DNA of 64,000 nucleotides from Mesomycoplasma bovoculi M165/69 (GTDB lineage Bacteria; Bacillota_I; Bacilli_A; Mycoplasmatales; Metamycoplasmataceae): NCBI RefSeq assembly GCF_000524555.1, contig NZ_CP007154.1, positions 620,001 to 684,000 of the forward strand, read 5' to 3'. Shown piece by piece: positions 25,085 to 35,430 of this stretch (position 1 is its first letter; each line of letters starts with the position of its first letter). The notes under the pieces were generated by a model. It saw only the letters and a program-made list of their open reading frames with translations, ran no database searches and was not told where the DNA came from. The position numbers and the translations under genes were made by a program.

Positions 25085-26756
25085 AATAATCTTTAATTTT
25101 TTCAAGTAAATTTAAATCTAAATTTTCTGATACTAAAAAATCATAAATTAATTTGGTAAGCTCATATTCGTAAAAATTATTATGTCCACTTGTCAACAAA
25201 ATTGGCTTATTGTCATTATTTTTAAAAAAATAATTAATTTTTTGCAAAGATTTTAAAGATGAAATTACAGTTTTCAAATTAAAGTAATCTAAATAAGTTT
25301 CTCAATTAATGGTGCCAAAAAACTCATTTGTATTCGAAATGCCTTTATTTTGTTCATATTTTTTAATTTTTGCAAATAATTTTAAACTTTTTTTGTTTTT
25401 ACTTTTAAGATTTTGTTTTTCAAAAATATTGTTAAAAGGAATGAAATAACCACTATGTTTATTTAAAAATTCTTGAGTAGACATTGTAATTTTATTTACT
25501 TTAATTTCACCTGTATAAAGTCAATTTAAAAACTTTATTGTAGCTTTGTTTACTTGTGGATCTTTTGACAATCCGACTATTATTGACGAACCACCTAATA
25601 AATAGGTGGGCTTTTGAAAAAAAGAGCAACTTTCAAAAACAGTTTGATTTAATGTTTCTATGTTTTTATAACTAGTAAAATTACTAATTTTATCTTTATC
25701 TTGGCCTTCACTAGCAAAATATTTTCTAGTAAAATATGAATCAACTGCATAACGCAAGCCCACACCTGTAACTAAACCAAAAATAGACCTATATTGCAAT
25801 AATTCATAATTTCCTCATTGGTTTTGATAAGTTTTTAAAAATTTTATTGCACAAATATTTTTGCTATATTCGTTATTTTTAATAGTAAAACAAAAATTTT
25901 GCTTAACTTCTTTAAGTAAAATAATTAATTTTTCTCGATTTTCATAGTTATATCAATTATTTTTAATTTTAGTTTTTGATAAAAATAATTTAATTAAATT
26001 TTTTTCAGAATAATCTCACACAAAAATATTCAAATCAACAACAGAATCATTTAATAAGTGTATTTTTTCTTCAATAGGCAAAAGACCTTTAATAAATTCA
26101 TTACAAATTCACATTAGCTCTTCAGTAACTTCTAAAAAATTATCTTTAATCAAAATATGTTCAAAAACTTTAGAATTTGCTGGTTTCACAAAATTTAAAA
26201 TGTTATTTTTTATAGCATTTTTATTTGGATTAAAACTATTTTGGCTTTTATTATAAATTTTGTTTTTAGGACTAATTTGAGCTCCGCCATCTTTTAAAAT
26301 TTTAAAAAATAAATACAAAATATCTAAATTTACTCGTGGAGCATTTATGTCCGCCACATTAAAAGGCAAATTAAAAAAACCTGAGCTTATCTCAGGATTT
26401 AATAATTTCACAATTGGATTCAAAAACAAACTTGCTTTTAAATTTGAATTATTAAAATTAAAAGCAAGTTTGTTTTTTATAAGAATATTTGCACTTCACT
26501 CATCAGCCAAAATAATGTCTGGAAGTGGTTGGTTTAAATTAATTTGGTTTTGCAAATGAAATGCAATTTCAGCTTGACTATTCAAACCATTTGAATCAGA
26601 TAATTCTAATTTTACAGGTAAAAAATCAGAATCATATTTAAAAGTTTGATTGTAATAAGGTATTAAACTAGGAATTTTTGGATTTGATTTTTGTAACGCA
26701 TTGATCAAGGGTCAGGTAGATTTTTGTGCAGTTAAAAAAACTATTTCTTTTTTCAT
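25083..26756 (-). CDS. Solute-binding-lipoprotein-like protein lacking a signal peptide
   Basis: The gene is a single 557-residue frame with six in-frame TGA codons. It resembles the mycoplasma extracellular solute-binding lipoproteins: LPDIILADEW, then GGSSIIVGLS and KFLNWLYTGE, comparable to FIGSSAGYK and VFLNWLLNT in the lipoprotein at the window end. The protein begins MKKEIVFLTAQKSTW, so the mature-type domain starts at once: no hydrophobic signal and no lipobox Cys. A stop lies nine codons upstream with no other start codon, so the signal is truly absent here. No convincing Shine-Dalgarno is seen. It could be a 5'-truncated remnant, or a cytosolic variant. A 20-bp inverted repeat lies inside it. 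Confidence 0.75.
26422..26477. repeat. Perfect 20-bp inverted repeat inside a coding region
   Basis: Arms at 26422-26441 and 26458-26477 are perfectly complementary with a 16-base spacer. Each strand ends its hairpin in a T run, so the element looks like a bidirectional intrinsic terminator, yet it sits in the reading frame of the solute-binding-like gene. Confidence 0.85.
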
Positions 26757-26809
26757 ACCATAACCAAGCGCTTGAGTAAATTTCTAAATAACTAATGACT
26801 TAAATTACT

Positions 26810-27757
26810 TTATTTTCCTTGTAATAAATTACGTTTTTTCATTCTATTTCTAATAAATCAAATTAGAATAATTGTGCAAATTGCTCAAATCATATGTCTT
26901 TTAAGACGAGCATGTTCGATATTAATATGTTGGTGATAAACATTTCCAAAAATAGCTTCTATATTACTGAGTCGGCGACGTAGTGATAAATCATAAAATA
27001 ATGATAAAGCAAAAAAAACTGAGACTACCACGATAGCTGCAATGTATTCATTTGAACCTTTGTTGAGTCAATCTGGTTTAAGATTTTTGATTCCAGCAAA
27101 GGAACTGATTAAGATAATAGAAATAATTAAAGAAATACCGGTCATTCACATTGCATTTACTTCTTTTAAATTAACTTTTTTAACAAGTCAAGGAATCATT
27201 GGTGGCATTTGTAAAACTTGATTAGATGTTTCAAGTTGACTACGGAAAAGCATAATATTTTTTTTAATCGCAGAGTATTCTTGAAATGCCTTTGCCATGA
27301 AGAAGATAAACACAAGGCAAGCAAAAGCAGGCAAAGCCATAAGAGCATCATAATTTGACTTGTAAATTCAACCTTTAAATGTTGGTATTTTTTGAAGTTG
27401 TTCAAACCTTCATAATATTGTAAAAATAGCTATAACTAAAATAAGCAAAATAAAAATTGTAGCTTTAAAAGGTAAGAAAAATGTTTCACGCCCAAAAATT
27501 TTACGAACTTCTTTATTAACAAATTCTTTTCTAGCTTCATTGGCTAGGTCTTGTGGGTTTTGTTCCAATTGAATGTAATCAAAATGCTCTTTTTCAAAAG
27601 ATTGTCCAAAATTTTGTTGTGGATATGGTGGTTGTTGCATGTTTGGGTATGGATAACCTCCTTGTTGTGGGTATGGAGGTTGTGGAAAATTTGGATTAGG
27701 TGCCATTTGGCTTAAATTTTGTTGTTTGTTTTTGTTTTTTCTAGAAAATAAACCCAT
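26810..27757 (-). CDS. Polytopic membrane protein with Pro/Gln/Tyr-rich N-terminus
   Basis: The 315-residue protein starts MGLFSRKNKNKQQ, followed by a PPYPQQ-type repeat region (about residues 24-50) with two PPYPQQ copies and related PYPN/YPQQ variants. About five hydrophobic segments come after it (from 94-115 to about 290-305), separated by charged loops (RRRLSNIEAIFGNVYHQH). An in-frame Trp TGA follows residue 115. It lies between lepA and the solute-binding-like gene on one transcript. The family is not recognised with confidence. Confidence 0.8.
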
Positions 27758-27777
27758 ATAAAACTCCTTATAATTTT

Positions 27778-29573
27778 TTATTTGTTATCATCAAAGTTGG
27801 TTTTTAAAATTGCCAAAAAAGCTTCTTGTGGCACTTCTACCACACCAAATGATTTCATTCGCTTTTTACCAGCTTTTTGTTTTTCCAAAAGTTTTTTCGT
27901 CTTGTAACATCACCACCATAAAGTTTTGCTGTAACATCTTTTCGATAAGCTTTGATAGTCTCACGAGCAATAACCTTAGAACCAATAACAGCTTGAACCG
28001 GAACTTCAAATGAATGTCGTGGAATAATTTCCTTGAGTCGTTCAGTTAAGTCTCGAGCTTTTGGATAAGCAAAATCTTTGTGGACAATCATCGATAGTGC
28101 ATCAATTTTTTGTCCATTTAGTAAAATGTCTAATTTTACTAATTTTGAAACTTGATAATCTACTATTTCATATTCGAAAGAACCATAGCCTTTAGAAAGT
28201 GATTTTAGTTTGTCAAAAAAATCAAAAATGACTTCACAAAGTGGCATTAGATAAACAACTTTTCTTCTTTTATTGTCAATGTATTCTAAATTTTGGTAAA
28301 TTCCACGTTTGTCTTGACAAAGTCCCATAATAGTTCCTAAATATTCATCTGGAACCAAAATAGTTGCTTGAATAAATGGTTCGGAAATTGATTCAATTGT
28401 AGAAGGATCTGGGAAAGAAGATGGATTAGAAATCTTCACAGATTCACCATTGGTTTTTTGAACAATGAATTCAACAGAGGGAGCTGTTGCAATTACAGAA
28501 AGATTAAACTCACGTTCAAGTCTTTCTTGCAAAATTTCCATATGCAATAAACCTAAAAAACCAATTCTAAACCCAAACCCTAATGCTTTAGATGAATCTG
28601 GTTGGTAAATGATCGATGAATCAGATAAAGCTATTTTTTCTAATGAATCTTTTAATAAATTGTAATCTTGTGAGTCTGTTGGATAAAAACCGGCATACAT
28701 AACTGGAACCATTTTTTTGTAACCAGGTAATGGATTAATTGCTGGATTATCCACTAAAGTTATTGTATCACCAACTGCCACATCCTTGGCATTTCGAATA
28801 GATGCGGCAATTCAACCCACTTCACCGGTTTGTAAAGAATCTTTTTTAACCTCATCAGGTCTTCGAATTCCAAGTTCAATAACATGAAACCGGTTGTTAT
28901 TAGACATAAATTTAAAGTGGTCACCTACTTTAATTTGCCCAGAAACAATTCTAACAAAAATAATTACACCACGATAAATATCAAAGTATGAATCAAACAC
29001 TAAAGCTTGCAAAGGTTCATTAGAATTATCTTTTGGTGATGGAATATTATTAACAATAGCATCTAAAACTTTGTCAATATTTATTCCATTTTTAGCAGAA
29101 ATTAACACTGCATTGTCAGTTGGCAAACCAATAACATTTTCAATTTCAGCTTTTACTGCTTCTACATCAGCTGATGGTAAATCAATTTTGTTAATAATAG
29201 GTATGATTTCCAAATTATTTTCAAGCGCTAAATAAACATTTGCAAGTGTTTGAGCCTGAATTCCTTGAGTAGCATCAACTAAAAGAAGCACACCTTCTGT
29301 AGCTGCAAGAGACCTTGAAACCTCATAAGTAAAATCTACATGGCCTGGAGTATCAATTAAGTGAAAAATGTAATCTTGATATTCAATTTGAACTGCATTT
29401 AATTTAATGGTAATCCCACGTTCTTTTTCAAGGTCCATTGAATCAAGGTGTTGTTCTTTTAAATCTCGCTTCGAAATTGTGTTGGTAAACTCTAAAATTC
29501 GATCAGCTAATGTTGATTTCCCATGGTCGATATGAGCAATAATTGCAAAATTGCGAATTTTTTTAATGTCCAT
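27778..29573 (-). CDS. lepA: Elongation factor 4 (LepA), with apparent -1 frameshift near the C-terminus
   Basis: LepA is a ribosomal GTPase of the EF-G family. G1 is AHIDHGKS (13-20), with the DTPGH and NKIDLP motifs and the LepA-specific C-terminal domain. The zero frame runs to TAG at 27837-27839 (578 residues, ending WNHLVW). At 27892-27897 the minus strand has A6 in the heptamer A AAA AAC. Moving to the -1 frame there restores the conserved LepA tail ([29 protein letters not shown]) and extends to TAA at 27778, giving a normal length near 598. It may be a one-base sequencing or assembly error, a true mutation, or frameshifting. Confidence 0.95.
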
Positions 29574-29581
29574 TTTAGAAA

Positions 29582-29806
29582 CTATCTAAGCAAGGTAAAA
29601 ATATTGGTTTGAGTTCCACCAAAATAAAATATTAACACTGCTATAATTAACAATAAAGCCAAAGCAATTGATGCAATTAAAGCAGTAACAGCAAATTTGA
29701 AACCACGCTTGTTTTGACGAATTTTATACTTAGCCATATTTGCATAAATTACATCAGCTTCGCTAGTGTAGATTGGTTTTTCAACAACTTTTTGTTTTTT
29801 CTTCAT
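29582..29806 (-). CDS. Small single-pass membrane protein
   Basis: This 74-residue protein starts at the ATG after AAAGGTG. A longer in-frame start upstream lacks a Shine-Dalgarno. The first 45 residues are basic ([10 protein letters not shown]...[11 protein letters not shown]), followed by one transmembrane helix (about 46-66) and a short tail. It sits between the HU gene and lepA and shares their transcript. The function is unknown; the topology would place the basic part in the cytosol. Confidence 0.75.
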   Translation of the reverse strand: MKKKQKVVEKPIYTSEADVIYANMAKYKIRQNKRGFKFAVTALIASIALALLLIIAVLIFYFGGTQTNIFTLLR

Positions 29807-29836
29807 ATTCACCTTTCTAGAAAAGGCTAAGTTCAA

Positions 29837-30109
29837 TTAAGCCACTTTATCTTTTAAAGCTTTAGAAGGTTTAAATTTAAAAACTGTTTTAGCTGGAACA
29901 ACAATTTTGTTTTGAGTTAAAGGATTAATTGATTCACTTGCATCTTTGTGAATTCCTTGAAATGTTCCAAAAGAATTAATAACTAATTTTTCTTCTTTTT
30001 TTACTACTTCAGTAGTTATAGCAAAAAATTCTGTTAAAACTAGATCAATATCTTTAGATTTTAATGAAGTTCTTTCACTAATAGCTTCAATAAGTTCTTT
30101 TTTATTCAT
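29837..30109 (-). CDS. hup: HU-family DNA-binding protein
   Basis: The 90-residue histone-like protein has MNKKELIEAISERTSLKSKDID at the start, the GTF turn before the beta arm, and FKPSKALKDKV at the end. The DNA-intercalating arm contains INPLTQNKIVVPAKTVF, a variant of the usual RNPQTGE motif. An AAAGGAATT Shine-Dalgarno precedes the ATG. It probably packages the chromosome. Confidence 0.95.
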   Translation of the reverse strand: MNKKELIEAISERTSLKSKDIDLVLTEFFAITTEVVKKEEKLVINSFGTFQGIHKDASESINPLTQNKIVVPAKTVFKFKPSKALKDKVA

Positions 30110-30206
30110 AATAATTCCTTTTTTGTTTAATTTATTAATTTTACTTTATTTTAATGTGTTTTTATTTTTTTTAAGCAATATTTTTCAAAATAAATAAAAT
30201 GGATAT

Positions 30207-31508
30207 TTAATTTTTTTCTTTGTTTTTATAGATAATATTTAAAGGACAACCTTCAAAACCAAAATATTTTCGAAGTTGGTTTTCAATATATCTTTGATAT
30301 GAAAAGTGGATAAGTTTTTTATTGTTGACACTAAAAATAAAAGTTGGAACTTTTCCATTTACTTGTTGGCCAAAATAAATATTTAATCTTTGCCCAGCAA
30401 CCGATCTAGGTGGTTGCATAGTTAAAATTTCAAGTAAAAAGCGATTAACAGAACTAGTAGGAATTTTTTTATTCAAATTTTGGACAACTTCAACTATTTT
30501 TTGTTCTAATTTATGCACTTTTTCACCAGTTTTCCCAGAAATGAAAACAATTGGTGCTCATTCAATAAATTTATAATTTTTTTGAATTTTTTTAACAAAT
30601 TCAACTTGAGTTTGAGTTTCTTTTTCAATTAAATCTCATTTATTAATTACTAAAATTATAGGTTTTTGCTTTTCAAAAGCAAATCCGCAAACTCTTGAAT
30701 CAAAGTGTGATAAATCTTGAGTGGCATCAATTAAAACTAAAGTAATATCAGCTTCATCGAGAGCTTTAAAAGCACGCAAAAGTGCATAAAAATCAATAGA
30801 ATCTGCAATTCTACTTTTTTTAATAATTCCAGCAGTATCTATAATTTCAAAATTAATATCACCAATTTTTCACTCAGCTTTAATTGCATCTCGGGTAGTC
30901 CCTGCAATTTCTGAAACAATAGCTCGGTTTGATTTAGTAAGTTTGTTTAAAAGTGTTGATTTTCCTGCATTTGGACGACCAATAATGGAGAGTTTAATAG
31001 CATCACTATCAATTTTTTTGCTAAAATCCAAATTGTTTAAAACTTCATCAAGCAAATTTCCAATTCCACTCCCATGAATTGCAGAAATTGGAAAAATTGT
31101 GTCAAAACCCAAACCATAAATACTAGTATCAAAGTTTTGATTACTTTCTAATTTGTTTGCTGCTAAAATCACTTTTTTGTTTGATTTTCGCAATAAATCA
31201 ACAACAAAAAAATCATCAGCATCAATTTCTGCTCGACCATCGAGTAAAAAGATTATAACATCAGCTTCTTCAATTGCAACTTTAGCTTGAATTTGAATCA
31301 AATCTTGAAAACTACGATTCTCTAATTCTATTCCACCTGTATCAATTAAATTAAAAAACTTGCCAGCTCAAGTTGCTTTTCCATAAATCCGATCACGAGT
31401 TACACCTGGAGTAGCATCTGTGATGGATATTTTTTGACCAATTATTTTGTTAAAAAGTGTTGATTTACCAACATTTGGTTTACCAATAAGTGCAACAGTG
31501 TTAGCCAT
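30207..31508 (-). CDS. der: Ribosome biogenesis GTPase Der (EngA)
   Basis: Der carries two G domains in tandem and helps 50S assembly. The 433-residue frame has the first P-loop GKPNVGKST (9-17), DTGG, then the second P-loop GRPNAGKST near 176, DTAG and NKWD, and the C-terminal KH-like domain ([16 protein letters not shown]). In the first domain the usual NKxD is NKLE (ILAANKLES). Several in-frame TGA codons read as Trp. The ATG lies one base after the cmk stop. Confidence 0.96.
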
Positions 31509-31509
31509 T

Positions 31510-32178
31510 TTAACTTAGTTTTGCATTAATTAGTTTTGAAATTTGTTCAACAACTTGGTCAAAATTTAAATGGGTGGAGTCAATAAAAATTGAATCTTCT
31601 GTTTTTTGCAAGGGGTCTAATTTGCGATGAGTGTCATTGTAATCTCTTTTTTCAAGTTCTTTCCAAACTGTTTCAAAGTTAGTTTCTAAACTTAATTCTT
31701 CATTTTGTTTAACTCGACGCATGGCTCTTGTTTTAGAATCTGCTCATAAAAAAATTTTTAATTCAGCATTTGGCATAATGTTGTAAGTAGTATCACGCCC
31801 TTCCATAATTACACCCTTGTTCATTGTTTGGAAATTTTTTAAAATTTCATTAATATCATTGCGAATTTTACTATATTTTGCAATAATTGATGATTTTTGT
31901 GAAATAGAATCATCTCTTAAAAAAGGTGTAACATTTACACCTTCTATTAAAATTTCACCACTAATTTTAAGATCCAATTTGTTATTTGATCATTTGGAGC
32001 ACACTAAACCTTCATTATAAAGATTAATTTTCTGACTATTTAAATAATAAGCAATTGCTCGATACAAAGAACCAGTATTAATAAATAAATAATTAAATTT
32101 ATTTGCTATTGTTTTAGCAATTGTGGACTTGCCGGCTCCTGAAGGTCCATCAATTGCAATATTAATTTTTTTAGTCAT
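31510..32178 (-). CDS. cmk: Cytidylate kinase
   Basis: This kinase phosphorylates CMP and dCMP. The 222-residue frame has the P-loop GPSGAGKST (11-19), [11 protein letters not shown], and [20 protein letters not shown]. The typical motif reads GRDIGT; here it is GRDTTYNI. An AAGGAG Shine-Dalgarno lies before the ATG. A TATAAT box between dnaJ and cmk could give a second promoter, and a 7-bp palindrome surrounds it. Confidence 0.95.
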
Positions 32179-32188
32179 CTAGCTCCTT

Positions 32189-32218
32189 GTATAATTTACT
32201 ATTTTTAATATATTATAC
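32189..32218. promoter_or_regulatory. Palindrome and -10 box between dnaJ and cmk
   Basis: GTATAAT at 32189-32195 pairs with ATTATAC at 32212-32218. On the minus strand the upstream arm holds TATAAT, about 35 bases before the cmk ATG. It may be a promoter, a weak hairpin, or both. Confidence 0.4.
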
Positions 32219-33333
32219 TAGAAATCTTTAAGCCATTTACTTTTTACTTTATCATTTACTTCACTAAATATTTCTTGTAATTTAGCTTTTTGTTTATTGT
32301 TAAATTCTGGTACATAAAATGCAAGATGAACTTTTAAATCACCAACAATTCTTGGATTTCTAGGATCTGGTGCACCTGCACCTGTGATAGTTAAAATATC
32401 ACCTGATCTACTTGAATCACGAAGTTTTAAATTTTTCATCCCGGTTGGACTAGGCACTTCTACAACATTTTCAGAAATCACATCGATAACTGAAACTGGT
32501 AAGTTGATATGTATATCATTGTTTGCCCGAGTATAATATTTGTGTTCTTTAACACGAATTAAAATGTAAAGATCACCATTTTCTCCACCATTTGAACCTG
32601 GTTCACCAAAACCTGATAAACGAATTTTTGTACCATCTTTAATTCCAGCAGGAATCTCTATATTCATTTCTTTAATAGTTTTTACAAAGGTTTGCCCTGA
32701 ACAAGTTCTACATTTATGAGCAATCACCTTACCTCGACCACTACAACGACGACATACACTTTTGTTTTGAACACGCCCAAACCCTGGAATAGATACATTT
32801 TCTACTACAGAACCTGAACCGGCACATTGACCACAAACTTGAATGTCATTTGGAGAATCAGCACCAGTTCCATCACAATGACCACATTTTTCATATTTGT
32901 TAAATTTTTGACTAAAACTTGTCCCTAAAATTGAATCAACAAAATCAATTTTAATAGAAGCGCTTAGATCATCTCCTTGAGTTGGATAGTTTTGTCTTGA
33001 ACGTGAAGAACCAAATCCAAAACCTGAAAAAATGTCAGAGAAAATGTCAGAAAATCCACCAAATCCTTGACTATAACCTTGACCAAATCCTTGTTCAAAA
33101 GCTTGATGTCCATATTGGTCATATTGACTTCTTTTTTCTGAATCAGAAAGAATTTCATATGCTTCTTGAACTTCTTTAAATTGTTGTTCAACAACTTTCT
33201 TTTCGCTTTCTGACTTGTCATTATTTTTATCTGGGTGATATTTGTTGACTAAAACACGATATGCTTTTTTAATTTCACTAATATCTGCTGTTTTAGAAAC
33301 ACCTAAAACTTGATAATAATCTCTTTTACTCAT
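32218..33333 (-). CDS. dnaJ: Chaperone DnaJ
   Basis: DnaJ (Hsp40) feeds unfolded clients to DnaK and stimulates its ATPase. The 371-residue protein is full length: J domain (1-70) with HPD at 33-35, a Gly/Phe-rich linker, four zinc-finger repeats (CGHCDGTG, CGQCAGSG, CRRCSGRG, CRTCSGQT; the last lacks the usual final Gly) and the C-terminal substrate domains. It leads the long minus-strand operon and is preceded by a CIRCE-like site, so heat-shock control by HrcA is likely. Confidence 0.98.
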   Translation of the reverse strand: MSKRDYYQVLGVSKTADISEIKKAYRVLVNKYHPDKNNDKSESEKKVVEQQFKEVQEAYEILSDSEKRSQYDQYGHQAFEQGFGQGYSQGFGGFSDIFSDIFSGFGFGSSRSRQNYPTQGDDLSASIKIDFVDSILGTSFSQKFNKYEKCGHCDGTGADSPNDIQVCGQCAGSGSVVENVSIPGFGRVQNKSVCRRCSGRGKVIAHKCRTCSGQTFVKTIKEMNIEIPAGIKDGTKIRLSGFGEPGSNGGENGDLYILIRVKEHKYYTRANNDIHINLPVSVIDVISENVVEVPSPTGMKNLKLRDSSRSGDILTITGAGAPDPRNPRIVGDLKVHLAFYVPEFNNKQKAKLQEIFSEVNDKVKSKWLKDF

Positions 33334-33348
33334 AATAGTTGTTTAATT

Positions 33349-33375
33349 TTAGCACAAATATTATATAAGTGCTAA
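33349..33375 (-). promoter_or_regulatory. CIRCE-like HrcA operator overlapping the dnaJ -10 box
   Basis: The arms TTAGCACTT and TTGTGCTAA (minus strand) are separated by 9 bases, as in the CIRCE consensus TTAGCACTC-N9-GAGTGCTAA, matching 8 and 7 of 9 positions. A TATAAT at 33360-33365 lies in the spacer, so repressor binding would block RNA polymerase. It is 15 bases before the dnaJ ATG. Confidence 0.85.
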
Positions 33376-33463
33376 AAATTTATATTTTAATTGAAAAAAA
33401 TATAAATTAAAAAAGAAGATAATGCAATAAAAATGAATTAATTTTGATTTTTCTTGTTTTTTA

Positions 33464-33469
33464 TATAAT
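33464..33469 (+). promoter_or_regulatory. -10 box of cysS, leaderless layout
   Basis: TATAAT ends 8 bases before the cysS ATG and there is no Shine-Dalgarno. Transcription would start at or next to the start codon. Confidence 0.65.
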
Positions 33470-33477
33470 AATACAAA

Positions 33478-34695
33478 ATGAAGCAAATAAAATCATTATT
33501 AGATTCTAGTAAAGAAACTTTAAATATTTATGTTTGTGGGCCAACTGTTTATGACCATGTGCACATAGGCAATTTGAGACCTATGATCATTTTTGATGTT
33601 CTAACATCAGTGTGAAAATTTTTAGGTAAGAATATAAATTTTTTGTTGAATATCACAGATATTGATGACAAAATTATTCAAAAAGCTATAAAAACAAAGC
33701 AAAATGAAGAAGATGTTGCTAACTTTTATTTTCAAAATTACTTAGAAGTTTTGAAAATATACAATATTTCATATCCTACAAAAATTTGAAAAGTTACCGA
33801 GAAATTAAATGAGATTATTGACTATATTTCTCTTTTAAAAAAACAAGGCTTTACCTATGAAAATAGAGATGGAGACTTGATGTTTTCTATAGATAAACTT
33901 CCAAATTACGGAACAGTTTCAGGACAAAATCTTTCAAAATTACTATCTAAAGAGGCACAAGACAAAGATTTTGTTCTTTGAAAAAAAACAAAAATAGGAG
34001 TCGCATATGATTCTCCTTTTGGCAAAGGGAGACCGGGATGACACACTGAATGTTGTGCTATGATTTGAAGCTACTTTGGAGACTCTATTGATATTCATGG
34101 CGGTGGTGTAGACCTTATTTTTCCACATCATGAAAATGAAAATGCACAACATTATGCTTTATTTTCTAAAGAAATTACAAAACATTGATTAAGGGTTGGT
34201 AGTTTAACAAAAAATGGACAAAAAATGTCTAAATCTCTTGGTAATTTTATTTTAGCAAAAGATTTTGCTCAAAAGCATGACCCTGATGTTTTAAGAAATT
34301 TCTTTTTGTCATCTAGTTTTCAATCTCCTGTTGATATTAAAGATGATGTCTTAGAGAATAATAAAAAAGTTATAAAAAACTATAAAATCAGTTTTTATAA
34401 TTTTTTGACACAAAATCTAAAACCTAATGATGAAGTTGTAAAAGAAATTTTGAAAAATTTTGCTTATTTAAATTTTTCAATTGGAAATTCTTTAATTTCG
34501 AAAGCATTACGACAAAAAGATCATGGTTCTTTAGCTGTTGTTTTTAAAAAACTTGGCTTTAAATTCGCCACTCGCTCATTAAGTGAACAAGATAAACTTG
34601 ATTATCAAATGTGAAAGGAGTTTTATGAAAAAGGTGACTATGAAAATAGTGATAAATTACGTGAAAAACTATGAAAAAAATTTATTTTTTCATAA
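33478..34695 (+). CDS. cysS: Cysteinyl-tRNA synthetase
   Basis: This class I synthetase is shortened (405 residues). The zinc Cys20 in [14 protein letters not shown], the HIGH-type HIGN at 29-32, the WHTECC and PHHENE zinc ligands, and KMSKS at 249-253 are present. The C-terminal anticodon-binding region is reduced, as in other mycoplasmas. It heads cysS-rlmB-sigma-rpmG-secE-nusG, the same order as in Bacillus. Confidence 0.97.
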
Positions 34696-34729
34696 AAAAA
34701 TCCACTGTTTTAAGTAAATGGAGTTAAAT

Positions 34730-35425
34730 ATGTTTAAATATGTTTGTGGCAAAAATTCTATACTAGATGCAATAGAAAATCACTTAGTTTTTAAAGTGAT
34801 TTATATTAGCAGAAAAAGTGATATTAGATTTTTTGCCAATCAAAAAATAGAACTAGTAACTACAGAGTTTTTAAATTCGCTAACTAAAGCTAATCATCAA
34901 GGTTTTGTCGGGATTTTAGAAAATGCTAAATTTTTTCCTTTAGATGTCATTGCTAAGGATAATCCTAAAACTGTTTTAATTTTAGATCATCTTCAAGATC
35001 AACAAAATTTAGGAGCAATTTTGCGTACTGCGAATGCTGCAGGTTTAAAACATATAATTTTGCCCAAAGATAGAGCTGCTAGTATTTCTGAAGTTACCTT
35101 AAAAATTTCATCAGGAGGTTTTGTTGGACTTAAATTTATTGTAGTCTCATCTTTATCGGCAACAATTACAACTTTGAAAAAACAAGGTTTTTGGATTTAC
35201 GCATCCGCCTTAGATGAAAAAAGTAATTCAATTTATGATTGAAATCCTAATTTACCAGCAGCTATTATTGTAGGAAACGAATCTAAAGGCATTAGTAAAA
35301 CTTTGTTAAATCAAGCTGATGAATTAATTTACATCCCGATGCAAGGAACTGTTCAATCACTAAATGTTTCAGTTGCAACTGGAATTATTTTGTTTAATTT
35401 TAATAATCGTATAAAGGAAAAATAA
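34730..35425 (+). CDS. rlmB: 23S rRNA 2'-O-methyltransferase, TrmH/RlmB type
   Basis: This SPOUT enzyme has 231 residues with the N-terminal YVCGKNSILDAIE substrate domain and the SPOUT signatures DHLQDQQNLGAILRTANAAG, VGNESKGISKTL and IPMQGTVQSLNVSVATGI. The ATG at 34730 is chosen because GGAG lies six bases before it; an earlier in-frame ATG overlaps that site. RlmB methylates G2251 of 23S rRNA; the exact target is inferred from the family and the position after cysS. Confidence 0.94.
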
Positions 35426-35430
35426 CAAAA

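Noticed and set aside
27196-27405. Hydrophobic 69-codon frame
   Set aside because: It is another frame of the 26810-27757 membrane protein, which has better start and composition.
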